Notes: a model not told the origin generated them from the letters alone. Positions 25,265 to 38,082 are shown, counted from the stretch's first letter. The stretch: DNA of 64,000 nt from Parus major (GCF_001522545.3 NC_031768.1:99422214-99486213); one strand, 5' to 3'. Translations and numbers: made by a program.

Positions 25265-26225
25265 AGAACAGAATAATATGGTTTAGGAGAGTCCTCCACA
25301 GATCATATAGTCCAACTCTCCTGCCTGATGCCTTGATCATGGACAAGCCTGATATCCCCTCTCCCTTCAAGTCTAGTTTAAAGCTCTGTCAATGTTTAAA
25401 ACTCCAGCAACTTGTGAGCAGAGACTCTCTTCCCTCTTTGAGAAAGGTAAACTCTATTTGGCACCAGCAGACCTGATGCCTTGTAGGCTGTGCCACTATT
25501 AAAATCTAAAAATTGTGATGGTAACATCATACATTGTACACTAATACATTAATAGACTGGGTCCATCTGTGCCTTTCAGTGTCTGCAGACGGAAGATAGA
25601 GAAAAACATCACCTGTGCTCCAGATTCCCTTACCAATCATCCCAAGGACTTGAAGCTCCTTTTGATCCCATTTGACCACACAACACAGTTTTAACACTAC
25701 CTACATGGAAGAGCTTTGATGGGTAATAATCCAAGCCTGTGACAGGTTAAGGAGTTTCCTGGTGATGTCCTTAGCCCTGGCTTCACAAAGGTAAAAACTT
25801 CCCCAACAGAAATGCCTGTCTGAATGCTCTATTCCCCTCAGAAGAGTCACATATAACTAAAACCTATCTTTTCTTGCCTATGGGGGCAGTTGTGATACAA
25901 GGGCTGGGTTTTTCTGACTTTGACAACAACTCTGGTGCAGAGGCACTCTCATCGATATCATACATCATTTGGCCTTCCCCATCCAGATCCCCAGCCCTGT
26001 AGTACAGATGCAGCTGGGAAGGTGAGGTGGGCAAGCAGAGGGTTCACCTGCTGCCCTGAGCATGGACTTGACTTCATTCACTCCACTCCTATCAGCTTCC
26101 ACCTTCTGCCTGGTGGGAGGATAATACTGGATTTCCTTGATATGGGTTTTCTGGTGTCTGTCCCTGTTTCTGTCTCAGGGAGGGCAGCACATGGCTCTAC
26201 CAGCCAAACTCTTTTTCAGGATCCC
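25265..26225 (-). pseudogene. CR1 ORF1 esterase relic with CR1-like 3' end
   Basis: Read on the minus strand, this is a decayed CR1-type ORF1. From 5' to 3' it has a linker region (about 26200-25900), then the nucleophile motif of the SGNH/GDSL-type esterase near 25854-25843, where GDS now reads CDS. The block ends with the C-terminal segment reading VYLSQRGKRVSAHKLLEF, whose LSQRGKR core lies at 25446-25426, and then a stop at 25398-25396. CR1 ORF1 proteins are known to carry such an esterase. Downstream, at 25330-25265, is antisense CR1 3' UTR-like sequence containing AGTCCAACTCTCCTGCC. No reverse transcriptase lies between, so ORF2 is missing. Frameshifts and stops make it non-functional. 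The plus-strand ORF at 25920-26228 is a shadow of it. Confidence 0.72.
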
Positions 26226-27019
26226 TGATACTTTTGCCTTTTTATTTCCTCTCATAAATCTGCCACTAGAACAAATCCTTATTCTATTTTCTTTGAAATA
26301 ACAGAAATGTTTTGGGCAAGAAATCACTCCACCCACTGCAATAACATATATGTTAGTGCTACAAGGTTTTATGGGTTTTATTATGTTTGCTTATAGCAAC
26401 TTGATCTGTGTAAAATTTTCCACCTGTATTAGTTCTACATCAGTCCAGTTATCGGTTTTATTGGCAGGTTTCATGAGTAATCTTGATTTGTATGTCTGGT
26501 GATTTAATCAGAAAATATAATGGATAAAAAGGCAAGGAAGTCATCCACTCTACCTTTTTTTTTAAGGCAATATATGAAACCAATAGTTTTACATTTATTT
26601 AATAATCATAATTATTAAAATATAATATTTATAATCACTGCAAATGATTCAGAGGTAGAAATTAGATATTTCTATTAATTTGGGCATATAGGCATTTTTT
26701 TTAAAGTCAGAAAATCAGAAATCAAAAGGCAGTAATTCTTAAGATGTAAAATTATTGCTCTTTCTCTATATGACTTCCATGACTTCCTTACTTTATAGGC
26801 AGGAGACACCTTCCAGATTTTAAGGATTCTATTATGTGACAAAAGTTTTCACATGAACTTCCAGGACACCTAAACACTGCATAAAATTTTATTCAGTGGA
26901 AATAATAGCGATATGTTGGACAAGATACTAATAACACATAGTTCCCAGGTATGATCACAATTATGATACACACTAAGATTTTAGGTTGCCTTTGCTGTGA
27001 TTTATTGTAGGTATTTGTG
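26226..27019. other. Unique AT-rich DNA
   Basis: No gene or repeat was recognised. It is strongly AT-rich at about 26580-26720. Confidence 0.6.
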
Positions 27020-27160
27020 CTAAGTCTGGCTGGGATAATGATAAATTTTTTTCACAGGATCTTGTATCGTGCTGTGATTTAGACTTGTGGCTACAACAGT
27101 GTTGGTAAAACACTGGTGTTTTGTCTGTTGCCGGGTGTCATTTGCACAGGCTTTAGGCAC
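27020..27160 (+). mobile_element. LTR-like fragment, avian ERVL-type 5' end
   Basis: TAAGTCTGGCTGGGATAATG, a TTTTTTTCACAGGATCTTG block, and then ACTTGTGGCTACAACAGTGT and TTTGCACAGGCTTTAGGC follow the same order as the fragment at 8008-8103, and extend further. Only the 5' part is present and it is highly diverged. The family assignment is by recognition only. Confidence 0.5.
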
Positions 27161-27284
27161 TCCTGAAGCAGCAGTTGTGCAGGTGTTTAGCTGCTGGTCT
27201 AATTTTCTTTGTTAATAGACGATCACTGAATTCAAATTGGGAGGAATCCCAGGAGCTAATCTTGCCCAGTGTCTGCACAAAGCA

Positions 27285-28065
27285 GAGCTGGGTCAGGGAT
27301 CAAACCAAGTCATTCAGGGCTTTGTTCAGATGGTTCCAAGGATGGAGACTGCACAGGCTCTCTGGCAACCTACTTCTCTGACTGACTGTTTTCAAAGGGA
27401 AAAGGGGATTTTTTTTTTTGTGTACAGATGGAATATCTGTTTCTCAGTTCATGCCAGTTGTCTCAGGTTGGCAAAACATATTACTCAGTAAAGACTGGTG
27501 AGGACTCTCTTCTCAATGACCACCCCACAGGCAGCTGTTTGGCCCCCCTAAATTGCATCTCATCCAGATTGAACAAGCTCATATCCCACAGTATCTTTTT
27601 GCACAGCACATTCCTTAGCCCCTTAGCAGCTTGGTAGTCCTCTGCTGAACTTGCTCCAGTTTGCCTGGAGTGTCTCTCTTGTAGTGGGGAGGCCTGAACT
27701 GGACAGTGGTCTATGAAAAGAAGAAAAGTAATTCATAAACCAAATGAGAGTGTACAGAGTTTTGTCCTCTAAGTCACTGATACAGATGTTAAATAGGATA
27801 GGTTCTGTTGTATATTCTGAAGAAACTCCATATGTTTCTGGCCTTAAGCCAGAGGAATCACTCAGCATTATTCTTTGAGACTGACTAAAGAACCCAATTT
27901 GTTTCATATCCATCTGTATCATCACCTGTCTGGACCACAATGTGCCACGCTGCTCACAATGAGGATGCTCTAAGAGACCACATGAAAAGTAAAGACAGGC
28001 AGCACCCACTGTCTCTCCTTACCCACAGCTACTTCATCTTAGAAAGCAAACAGGTAAGTCCAGTA
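27285..28065 (-). pseudogene. CR1 LINE relic: reverse transcriptase end and 3' UTR (antisense)
   Basis: The order is that of an antisense CR1. Near 27310-27390 is 3'-proximal sequence such as AAGGATGGAGACTGCACAGG. Near 27600-27710 is CTTGTAGTGGGGAGGCCTGA. From 27765 upward is reverse transcriptase coding sequence, which reads on the minus strand as ...EPILFNICISDLED... (27770-27830). This corresponds to the FNIFISDLD-like segment of CR1 reverse transcriptase. The region to about 28065 matches the more upstream polymerase part. Pieces are missing between about 27400-27530 and at about 27715-27765. The long minus-strand ORF 27623-28009 is a remnant of this element, not a host gene. Confidence 0.78.
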
Positions 28066-30014
28066 TCCTCTACCCTTGAAGAAAATAAAACAAACCATAA
28101 AATAGAAGTTCAAGATTTCCTTTTGATATATTCTCATTACTTTCCTTATTGCCAGCTCCCATGACTATATTATTAAATTGAAAGTAAATATCAGGAATTC
28201 ACTTTATTGGCTGTATAATGCTTTTTATAAAACTGGTTTGGCCACAGTGGGCTAAGGTCAGATATAGCTTGTTATGTTACTTAGAAAAATATTTCCTGCA
28301 GTTTAATACATGCAGCTCCAGTTGCAATACCAGATTATTAATAATTGTGAATCACATGTGATACACAACAGGGGGTTTGGACTCTCTCTTTACATTATGA
28401 GTGGTATTTATATATATATTTTGTTTGCCATAATAAGCCCTGGGAAATTAGTACTTCACTGACATTTTCTGCAGCTTTAACCTTTGAGATAAAGCTGTTA
28501 TGTAATTACTAAAAGCAAAAAAGTCTTTTATTAAAATCCTTTTGAAGTAATCTTTGCCTCTGAAATAAAAGTGAAATGATAAATTGATTTTTTTCTTCTT
28601 CAAAGTTAGACAATATATGGAGATATTTTTCTAGCATTATTCATTTACTCTAAGACTTTATATGAAAACTGTGTCAGAAGTTCAATATTATTTTCCTTTT
28701 CAGCATGAAAGCTATCATGCTAAAATGTTTCTTGATACCTATTTCCCTTCATCCAACATTTGTTCTTGAGTAACTCATGAAGTTATGAGGGCTTTCTTAT
28801 GTAGTAAAAAGCCTTATTGTAAGTGCTCCACACCTGTTGCATCTTCTTGACTTTGAAGCTGGCTGAAAAGGTTTCATCATGCCATTGTGGTTCTTTGGCA
28901 ATTTTAGTTGCAGAAAAGACAGTATTCAGTGCATGTGCCTAACTCAAAGCTGCCAAAGAAGCAGCCTAAGCCACTGCCTACATCTGAATCAGTTTATTTT
29001 ATTGTTATATAAAAATCCATTACTTGATGCAGCAAAGTCTTCACTTCAACAATACTTCATTATATAGCACATTTAAGGAAATTTTTTTTTTGATTCTGCA
29101 TTCACAAAAGAAATTGAGGGTAGGTGATTCTGTAGAATTTCTTTAAACTCAGCAACTTTTTTATTAGTTGATTGAACCAGAAGATACTCTAAGGCCATGG
29201 TAATATTTAGGTTTCAGCCCATATTACAGTCATTGGCATTTAAATCTTGTTCCCATCAATGAAGTCATCACCTATTGTGTATTGTTTAAGTCTTTGACAG
29301 AGGTGGATGATGAGTCATCAAGTGCACTATCAAACATCCATTTCCCCAAGCATTTAGACATTTCAAACTTTTATTTTACTTCTTCATGTTGTTAGTCAGA
29401 ATCTGTCCATTGGGGACCATAGATTTAATCCACGTCTTCACTGCTTGCTTCGGGTTCTTTCATGCCCTTTTGCCTGCCCTGTAAACCAATAGACAGATGT
29501 ATTTAGGATGCTTTTATCTCTATAGCTCTGCTAGCAGAGTATTGAGTTCAGCATCCTGCTGATACTCGGCCTCAGAACCACAGGTACATCATATCTATAC
29601 AGGTGATGTGTAGATGTAGCAGGTATGACTCCCATTATATAAAACCCAATTCCAATATAGTTTAGGGCTTGGTTCCTCTTCTCCCTGCAAACTGCATCTT
29701 CAATATCCAAACCTCCAGTCACAGTAAAATTATTTTTTTTCAAACTGTGTTCTCTTTTCTAAGGGCACTGTTGGTTAGGGTGGGTTTTTTTGAGATTCAG
29801 GTTTTGCAAGAGAACATAAGGTGAATTTGAGAACACCAAATTAAACAGACACTGCAAACCTCTTCTTGTGTACTCAATGTAACAGAATATCTAAACCATT
29901 TCTTATATACTAAAAATAATAAACCAGTTGCATTTACATGTCACCCTATACCCAAGTCAGGAATACTTATTTCAGAAAAATATGATTGGCAACATTATTT
30001 CAACATTCTCTGAC
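28066..30014. other. Unique AT-rich DNA, no feature seen
   Basis: No repeat family or exon was recognised. Antisense ORF 29531-29743 and sense ORF 28879-29067 carry no known motif. Confidence 0.55.
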
Positions 30015-30470
30015 CAGCCTTTATTTGTGCTTGGAATTGACTTATGAAGGACCATACATTTGAATTTGTTCAACGTCATGAGGTTTACATAGCCTCACCT
30101 CTCAAGATTTTCCAGGTCCCTCTGGATGCCATCTCTTCTTTCCAGTGCATTGACTGCACCATGCATTTCCCTGTTGCTGACAAAGATGTTAAACCTTACC
30201 AGTCCCTGGTACCATTCCTTGGGAATGCCACCCATCACTGGTCTCCACTTGGACACTGAGCCATTGACTGCAACTCTCCAGCCAATTCTGTGTCCAACGA
30301 ATGGTCCATCCATGAAATTAATGTCCCTCTAATTTAGAGACAAAGATATTGTGCAGGACAGTGTCACCTGCATTTCACAAGTCCAGGTTGACAATATCAA
30401 GTGGTCTTCCCTTATCCACCAGGACTGTATCCCTTTTAACACTCTGGTCCTCTTACAACCCTCAAGTCTT
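30015..30470 (-). pseudogene. CR1 reverse transcriptase relic lacking catalytic motif (antisense)
   Basis: The minus strand reads RVAVNGSVSKWRPVMGGIP (30277-30221), then RFNIFVSN (30196-30173), then HGAVNALERRDGIQRDLENL (30163-30104). These match successive parts of the CR1 ORF2 reverse transcriptase: the V.NG..S.W.PV..G.PQG block, the LFNIFI block and the GAV..L..RD.IQ.DL..LE block. The segment that normally lies between FNIF and GAV, which carries the catalytic FADD box, is missing by deletion. Upstream sequence to about 30470 is further degraded polymerase, and downstream to 30015 is the start of the thumb region. It is non-functional. Confidence 0.85.
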
Positions 30471-32282
30471 TTAACAAAAGCACAATCCAGTTATAAAATT
30501 CTTTAATATTCTTTCTTCTTGGTTGAAGATAGTTTAAATATGTCCATGAATATATATCTACAAATACTAATACTTCAAAAATCCCCAACAAATACCAGTG
30601 CTTTATTGTAGTGCACTTTAAAATGGACTGCATTAATTGGAATTTCGAATGTAAACGGTATAGTTTAAACAAAAAAGGAAAACAGGTATAGTAGCGTACT
30701 TTGTTCATTTGCTGGAAACTGAAGTTATTCTAAGATATCTAGGTGACAAGCAGCTACAGTATCTTATCTTCCTTGTGTTAGAAAATAGAAAATCTTCAGA
30801 GTATAAAGGTGCCATTGATTTACCGATGTTGCTGTAGCATAGAAATGAAATATAACATCTATCAGGACCACAGACAGAATGTATGAAGGAAAGCAATGAA
30901 AAAAAATTAATAGAATGAGTGGTATTCATTTTTGGAGCAAATAAGTGGGATACATATTCTTCAGGCAGAGCATAAAAAATTTGAGCAATCATTTCATGTT
31001 AGAGAATAGCAAAAGAGATAGGTATGGGGGTAGGTATGATTTCACTATAAACACATTTGTTTCTACTAAGCAGTATCCACACAGCTGAAAGAACAAAACT
31101 AAGTGAAGAAAAACTGAAACCAGAACATTGAGCTTAAAAATAAGTCATATAAAATTAATTAGGCTATTAATAAGCATCCTTTTTCTTGGTTAAGTAATAT
31201 TTTTAATCAATATTGGTAAATTATTTTAAGTTTCATTTCTGCAAACTTAGCCTACTTTTGTGTTTTGTTTTCATGACCAACTTTATTTCCAGTATTCCAA
31301 AGACAGGAAACTATTTATTTAAGTAATACTTAAATCTTAATTCAAAGTGATGTATCACACACCAAACTCTTTCATTCAGTCTCAGCAAGCACTTTCTTAT
31401 CAGTAAAGGGAGACAAAAATCTCAGCTTATGTAATTCTGAATCTACATAGTTTGCTTTGTTTCACAAGTGGAGGAATGAGTGGTAGTCCTACAATTCTTT
31501 TACTATAGAACCAACACTAAATTATGCACATGGTTATAGGAAATTTTTCATATGGGTAATTAACACATGACTCACAGAAGTCCTTGGACACTGGCTTCCT
31601 TCCATTTCAAATGTTAAAAGCATAGAAGTAACTAACAGTTGATGATATGCAGCCATTAAGCCAGTTGAAAATGAAGATTTATTACTGCTGAGAATATGAT
31701 ATTGAAGGAGGAAGAAGAAGTAGAAGAATGAAAATTGCTGCTGGATTCTTTAGTGAAAAAAAGTGCATGTCTATTTCTCTTATCTAAGTGATTAATGGAA
31801 ATAAATTATAAAATTAAATTAAAGATATATAATATGAAAATAACCTTAAAAGCTGACTAGATTTTGTTTCTACATAAGAAAATGAAAACAAAAAAAAAAA
31901 AAAGCAAAGCCATAAAGCCCCTCCTCCCTCCCCCTGGCCAAGATTTTTTCACTGAATTTAAGGAAATGCATATTTTTTTTCCATACAGTTTTCCAAAAAT
32001 CAAGTTCTAAGGAATTCTTTGTATGAGAGGGACATAAAGACATCTATTACTACTAAGAAAAAATTACCTTTTTTTAAGTGTCTTGGAGACTGAAAAATAA
32101 TGGAGTACTTGGTTAAAAAGTTGTCATATATTAAGGCATAGTATTTGAGGTAAAAATTGTGTGTGTTTAATATTTAGGGTAGGCACTTAATCCACCACTT
32201 TCACTGTCACAGCATGCTAAAAAAAAATAAAATATAAGAGGAAAATGAGTTTCTCTCTTTATTTAGAAGTTCTGGGTTGTTG
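30471..32282. other. Unique AT-rich DNA, no feature seen
   Basis: No gene or repeat family was seen. There is an A run at about 31888-31902 followed by a short C/T-rich patch. Antisense ORFs at 30436-30708 and 30705-30992 have no recognisable domain. Confidence 0.55.
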
Positions 32283-32350
32283 GTTTTTTGTTGTTGTTGT
32301 TTCGGGGTTTGTTTGTTTGTTTGTTTGTTTGTTTTGTGGGGTTTTTTTGT
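32283..32350 (+). repeat. (GTTT)n / G-T-rich simple repeat
   Basis: GTT units are followed by about seven GTTT units and a T run. This is a simple sequence, inverse in strand sense to the CAAA tracts elsewhere in the window. Confidence 0.93.
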
Positions 32351-35300
32351 CCAGTATTTATAAAAAATTTACAGGCATCAGTAAAGAAAAGTAAAAAACC
32401 ACATTTTTAATGATGATACCCAAATACAGAACACTGCAAATACTTGAAGCAAATTCCTAAACATCCTCAGGGAAATAAAGTTGAAAACAGATATCTACTG
32501 AGTGTGAGGGGAAGAGATGGAGTCTTATCCTTCCTCTTAAAGGTCTACATTAAGAGGATTGCTTAATTCTATCAAATAATGACTTATTTCTGCACACAAA
32601 ATTATCCAAACCTGAATAAAACCATCCTTTAAGATGCTTACCAAAGCAACAAATATTTACTCCCACCCCATGACCTTCAAGGAGCTTAAAGCCTTCAGGA
32701 ATTTTTCTATACAAAATAATCAAGATAAATCTACCTACTGTTTGTAGGATTTAAGTTTGTCAAACAGAAATCTGCAAAAGGACTACCAGAATACATTATC
32801 CCATGTGCCCCACACCTTTCTGAGGGAAAATATTTATAACAACAGTGAGTTGGAAGTGGGAAGGTTGATTTTTAACCTTTTAACATGTCTTTGGACAGGG
32901 AAATGTCCCTTATATGCAGTCTAATGTTAGTAGAATACTTCCAATAAATCTTCTGAGGAGCAAAAAACAATTCCCACTGGAACTCTGGATATTCTGTCTC
33001 TTCATCACCACTGAAGTGTTGCCTCCTGGAAGGGCTGAGTAATTAAGAAACTGCTTGCCAGCTCAGTATGGTGTGGCAGCAGCTGTTTGCTCGCTCAGGT
33101 GAGAGAATTGAATTCTGGAGTGCTCTTGATTCACTTTCTCTGGCTTGCTCTTAATAGGGAAAGTCTATGTTTCATGATCTTCCCTCGGTTTTTCATCACT
33201 ACCCTACACAGAGCTTCCCCCAAGAGAGTTCTGTTCACCTTTTCCTTCTTTGCTACAGACATTAGGTTGTTGGGGTATTGCAAAGTTTCAAAAAAAAAGA
33301 GTTAAAAGGGATTGGAGTAAGCCACTGGTTATCTTCTGATAGCTTAGAAACAAAATAGGTATTTTAGACCCTCTTTCTGGCCTTATTTTAATAAACTAAA
33401 CAGAATATTTCCTTATTCCTAAATGTCTAAGCAAGCAAAAGAAAGTAAACATGGAAAGTGAGAGCAGTGAAGCATGAGTCTGCATGAAAGAGAATATATT
33501 CAGTTGCTAGCAGCAAGACATTTCATTTCAGCTTTGTAGGAGGTTTTTAGCTTGCAGAAAACATGAATTTAAAAGCTAGTTTCTGACTGGGGAAGGAATT
33601 TTGTTGAAATTTGAACCCTTGCAGATATTTATAAACTTAGACATTAGAACTGAAAAAAGCATGTTAGTATGAAATTGCCTTTAGGACTTTGAAGTCAAGT
33701 ACCTGTTTTCATATCTTTTTTTCTCTATATTATTTTGATTTTCTCTTTTGTTTTGTAACACTCTCTGATTCTGTCCTTTCTCTTTTACTTCTATTTATCC
33801 TTGTAAAGCATATTTGTAATCGCTTTGATCTTAACCTCAGATCCCCTCATTTTCACTGAAGGAAGTCAGTGTCATCACTAGATGAATAATAAAATCACTA
33901 AATTAATAATAATAAAAAAAATTTAAAGGCATTAATTCTGCTTCCCAATTATATTCTAGTATATTGTTATATTGTTATATCACCTTTTGGTACTGGAAGC
34001 CTCAAGCAGCACATGTTTTTTGTTGTAGTATAAATTATACTTTTTCATACTGCAATTGTATATTCCACATTTACCTCCAAATTACTGTTTAATGAATTAT
34101 ATTGTTGGTGACATAATGTTTAAATAATCTTTTCCTTTTAGTATCATTTCCTTTTAGTAAACATTTCCCTGTATATGAGGCAAGCAGAACATCTTCAATG
34201 ACAGTGTAGAATCTAATCAGTTTTTCTTGATATGACCACTATCCAAAATGATTTGCAGTCAACACAAAAAAGGGACTGAAGAGCAAATTTTTTTTTATTT
34301 TTACATTCGAATCGACTGTCAGCCCCTGCTTTTTGTCTTGTTTAGATGTGGTGCTTTAATAAAAAACCCTTTATCAATAAATTATAGCTTGAATTTTTAT
34401 CTGGAAAAAATGAGGTTTGAGTTCACATAAATTTCATCCTAGAGAATGGACAAGCTTGCCTGCTTGTGTTTCCTTGTAGAGCTTTCCTGCTTGTTGGCTG
34501 CTGTGTTTGCCTGTTTTCCTCTCCTTTTTCCTATGGTTGTTGTTAAGTGGAAGGAGCTTTCTCCTACTATTTTACTAAATATTACTGATATTAATATTAT
34601 TGATATTAATGTGACCATGATCACTTAGTGAAAGGGCTGGTAATTAAACTTCAAAAGCCATTCCAAAAGCATCATTCTCATCATCAAAAGTTTCCCAGGA
34701 AAACATTTTCCTACATTACTTTTACATTGTTCACCCAAAGAAGGATAAAATGACTGCATGCAATGTCTTGTAATAAACTAGCAATTTTGCTCTTCTATCT
34801 GCTTCCTTCATTATATGTCTCCTCTTTTATTTCTGCCTTCTCCCTCTATGTTCGTATTTTCCCTCCCATCACCTATTTCTTCTCTTTCCTATTTTACAAA
34901 AAGAAGAAGAACAGGACAGAGAGGAATGAAGTTGTCAGAAGCAAATGGATTTTGTGAAATAGCTGTTTTACAGTTCAGCAATGTTAAACAGAGACTGACT
35001 GTGTTGTACAGGAAAATTTAAGAACATCATTAATCCAAAATAGCTGGTTTTGACTAAAGGGTATTGTGTAATAATGTTCAGTACCTAAAATCCATTAGGT
35101 TTCATTCTTTTCCTTTCTACTTTCATCACTCCAGTACAATCATATTTCTGAGTTATCACAACTTTTTCATTGAAAACTTTCTTCATGGTTCAGAGACATA
35201 CAGTTAAGGGTCAAGAAAATTTTCGAAAACATCCTGAAAGAGTCAGTTCAAAAACGATTTTGAAACAAAAGAATGAAAACTCCTGTGGTAATAAAGGAAA

Positions 35301-35886
35301 AGAACATTTAGGAAGTTTTCCTTGCTTGAGGGAGTCTACGCTGCATATTTTTATAAGTGTTTAAAGTGAAAAAAATCCTAATTTTTTTCACTTCTGCCTG
35401 GAGGAGAGCTGATTAGTTAATAATTAATTCTGAAAACCTTTCTGGCCCAGGAGAACTCTATATATTTGTGGGTTTCAGATGGCTAATGATGATGTCACTA
35501 GCAACTATTCTAAAAATGCTTAGTATATTGCTGCTGAAAACCAAAGAAAATGAGACACATACAAAAAAAAATAAAATAAAAATAAAATGCTACTGAGTAG
35601 TTTGCTTGAGAAAATGCATCCACATAAATACACTTCCAGGTTAAAATCTGACAAATGGAAAAGTCAAAGGAAGAATTCACACTGTAATAATCAGGTTTTT
35701 CACATCCTGGCACTGAAGAAATTGATCATTCTCCTTTCACTCCTCCACCCCCCTGTTATAGGAAGCAGTAGCCACTTCAAAAAGAATTAGCAGGAGTTCT
35801 GATCTCATTGAGCAAAATGTTGTTTTCAAAGCCACACCTTAAACCAATCTCCCAATCTCCTTATCCTCAGGCACATAGAGATCAAA
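32351..35886. other. Unique AT-rich DNA, no feature seen
   Basis: No repeat family or exon was recognised. Overlapping opposite-strand ORFs at 34439-34628 are mutual shadows of an AT-rich palindromic-looking patch with repeated GATATTAAT (34588-34610). Confidence 0.5.
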
Positions 35887-35893
35887 TTATATA

Positions 35894-35924
<31 letters not shown>

Positions 35925-35925
35925 T
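35887..35925. repeat. (TA)n microsatellite
   Basis: An alternating TA run interrupted once by GTG. It reads Tyr-Ile in the overlapping ORF, which is therefore artefactual. Confidence 0.95.
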
Positions 35926-36014
35926 TCACAGTCAGAAAGCCAGTCAGGGCCAAACAACATGCATCAGTCAGGTCAGCATTTCTCAGGAAAGAAAAGAAAG
36001 GATAAGCCTTAATT

Positions 36015-36165
36015 AAAAAAAAAAAAAAAAAAAAAAGAAATCCAAACTCAACAAAATGTCAACAAAATGCCAAACCAAGACAACAACCCAACCCAACCCA
36101 ACCCAACCAGCCAAACAAACCAAAACCCAAACCAAACCAAAACAGCCACCAAACTAACCAAAATC
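36015..36165 (+). repeat. Poly-A followed by (CCCAA)n and (CCAAA)n
   Basis: A run of 22 A bases (36015-36036) is followed about 50 bases later by four to five perfect CCCAA units (36086-36108) and then CCAAA/CAAAC-rich DNA. The 134-codon ORF starting at 36067 is Asn/Pro/Gln/Thr-rich only because of this tract. Confidence 0.93.
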
Positions 36166-38082
36166 AAAATTTATGACATTTCCTTTTCCTTTGTCCAGCA
36201 CTGTAGTACAGGTGTAAGAACTGAAATCTTCGCCCAAATTCACACCAGAAGCTTCTTTGTTTCAATTAAACTAACTATTGAGCAAGAGCTCCTCCTAAAC
36301 ACCGATGTCAGAAGTTCATGTGGCCCAAAGGTTTTCCATGATGTTTGGATTACTGAAAAATGCATGTCATCACCAAGAAAAATCTGCATAAATATGTATA
36401 AATTTTCACATCTTAAACTATTGCAAGGAAAAACTTTAAAAAAGTACTTCATAAAGAGAGAAAAAAATTGACAAATGTGGGAGTTTTAGGTATGATTTTA
36501 CTTAAAAATGTTTGGTTAGCCATTTATTTAGATTGTATTTTAACACTGGCAAAAGTCAATGCTTGACATTTTAATTTGTTTGTTTGTAGCTTTCGATCCA
36601 TGTGGCATTTTGAAAAGGAGTAAAAGCATATTTTTGAGCCAAGATTGACTTTTAAGGGGTGGATTTTTTTCCTTTTTAAATAACAGTTTTAAAAAATATT
36701 GTGATTTAATTAACTAAGTCTGAGCCCTTATTTTTGCCTATGAATACTATTGCAGCAAATTAACTGAAGAAACAAGCTTTTTCTTAAAAAAACAAACTAA
36801 AACAGCAATTTCTGGTGCATCAGTTTCTACTGTAAAGGAGTTGATAGATAGAACAACAATTAGATAGAAGATAGAAGAATATGCAATTACATTTTCTTTT
36901 TAAAAAGAGGTTTTGGAATTATTCAGTTATTTATTTTATAGGTGTGTCTTTGAGATATTTTACAAGCTCAAGAAAGGCTGACAAAAGAGTGTGGAAAGGA
37001 TTCTTCTAATCACTTTTGATGAATACTTGTTTTCATACCTATTAACTGAGCAATAAATGGGAGCTTGTTCACTTGCACAGTCATTGCTGGGGCTTGCAGG
37101 ATCCAATGCTCTATATTTATAACTACCATTGAATTAATCATATACAATTCCTGTTCCAAAATTCCTCTTTAACTAGCAGAAGACTATTTGTGTCTGGATC
37201 ATCATGTTCATTGAGCTGTCCTTTGTGTAATTTCACCCTGTAAATGTCAGTTTAGAATCAATTCCTTTGATTCTGTTTTGAAAGATTTCAGGATTAGGGA
37301 AACACACACTTAGTGCCACTTAGCTCTAGGCAATGGTGTCACAACTTGTGTGGGAACCAATTACAGCTAATTACAGTTTGACTAACCTTCTGTGCCATTA
37401 AAATTCTTGAAGACTCTCCCCAGTTCCTGCTCTATACTATCTATTATTTTTCTGATAATTTATCTGGTTTGTGAGAGTTTGCTGTTTTGGTTTGGTTTGT
37501 GGGTTTGTTTTGTTTTATTTTTTTTTCTTTTTACTTGGAATATTGTAACAACCAGAATAAAACAGAGACGTAGGAAATGAAGGAGAATCCAAAACAAATC
37601 CAGTACTAACAGTCTGCTAGTGACCCCACAGCAGGAGCCAAGTAGTTTCACCAGGTTTAAGGTATTCATATTCAACATTTACTTCAGTAACTGATTTTCT
37701 TTAGGTGACAATCAAAACCCACAGAAATAAAACCTTCAACACTGTGAAAAGGTTCTGGAGTAATATTGCCTTAGGGCAGCTCTGATCACCTCTGGGATAC
37801 TAAACAGAGCACAACTGTGGTTCCCCAGTTACTTAAAGGAAAGAATTTTTTTCCAAGAAAAGGAAAAATACATGAATATGGGAACACATTCCAGGAATGT
37901 ACTAGGAACTGAGTTATTGCAAAAAGCAATTAGATAGGCGAGGGTCCTAGAAATTTCAGTTATCAGGATCTGGGAAATATTTGGGAATATGATGGTGAAA
38001 AGGAGCTTGGGACAGTCCGATTGAGAAGAACCTAGAATAAATATGTGGAAGAAAATAAGGGAGTGAAGGAGGAGAAAAGGGA
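36166..38082. other. Unique AT-rich DNA up to the gap
   Basis: No gene was recognised. A T/G-rich tract (TTTGGTTTGG-type) lies at about 37483-37532. The last 40 bases before the gap are purine-only or nearly so (from about 38046), which could be a retroviral polypurine tract or a microsatellite edge. Confidence 0.5.

Noticed and set aside
25920..26228. 102-codon plus-strand ORF
   Set aside because: It is the opposite-strand shadow of the CR1 ORF1 relic.
27623..28009. 128-codon antisense ORF
   Set aside because: It contains a CR1 reverse transcriptase segment (ILFNICISDLED) and is a decayed LINE, not a gene.
35887..35925. (TA)n run as a promoter TATA region or origin
   Set aside because: It is a plain microsatellite with no associated transcription-start or gene structure.
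36067..36471. 134-codon plus-strand ORF, Asn/Pro/Gln/Thr-rich at its start
   Set aside because: The open frame arises from the CCCAA/CCAAA simple repeat, and the remainder has no recognisable motif.
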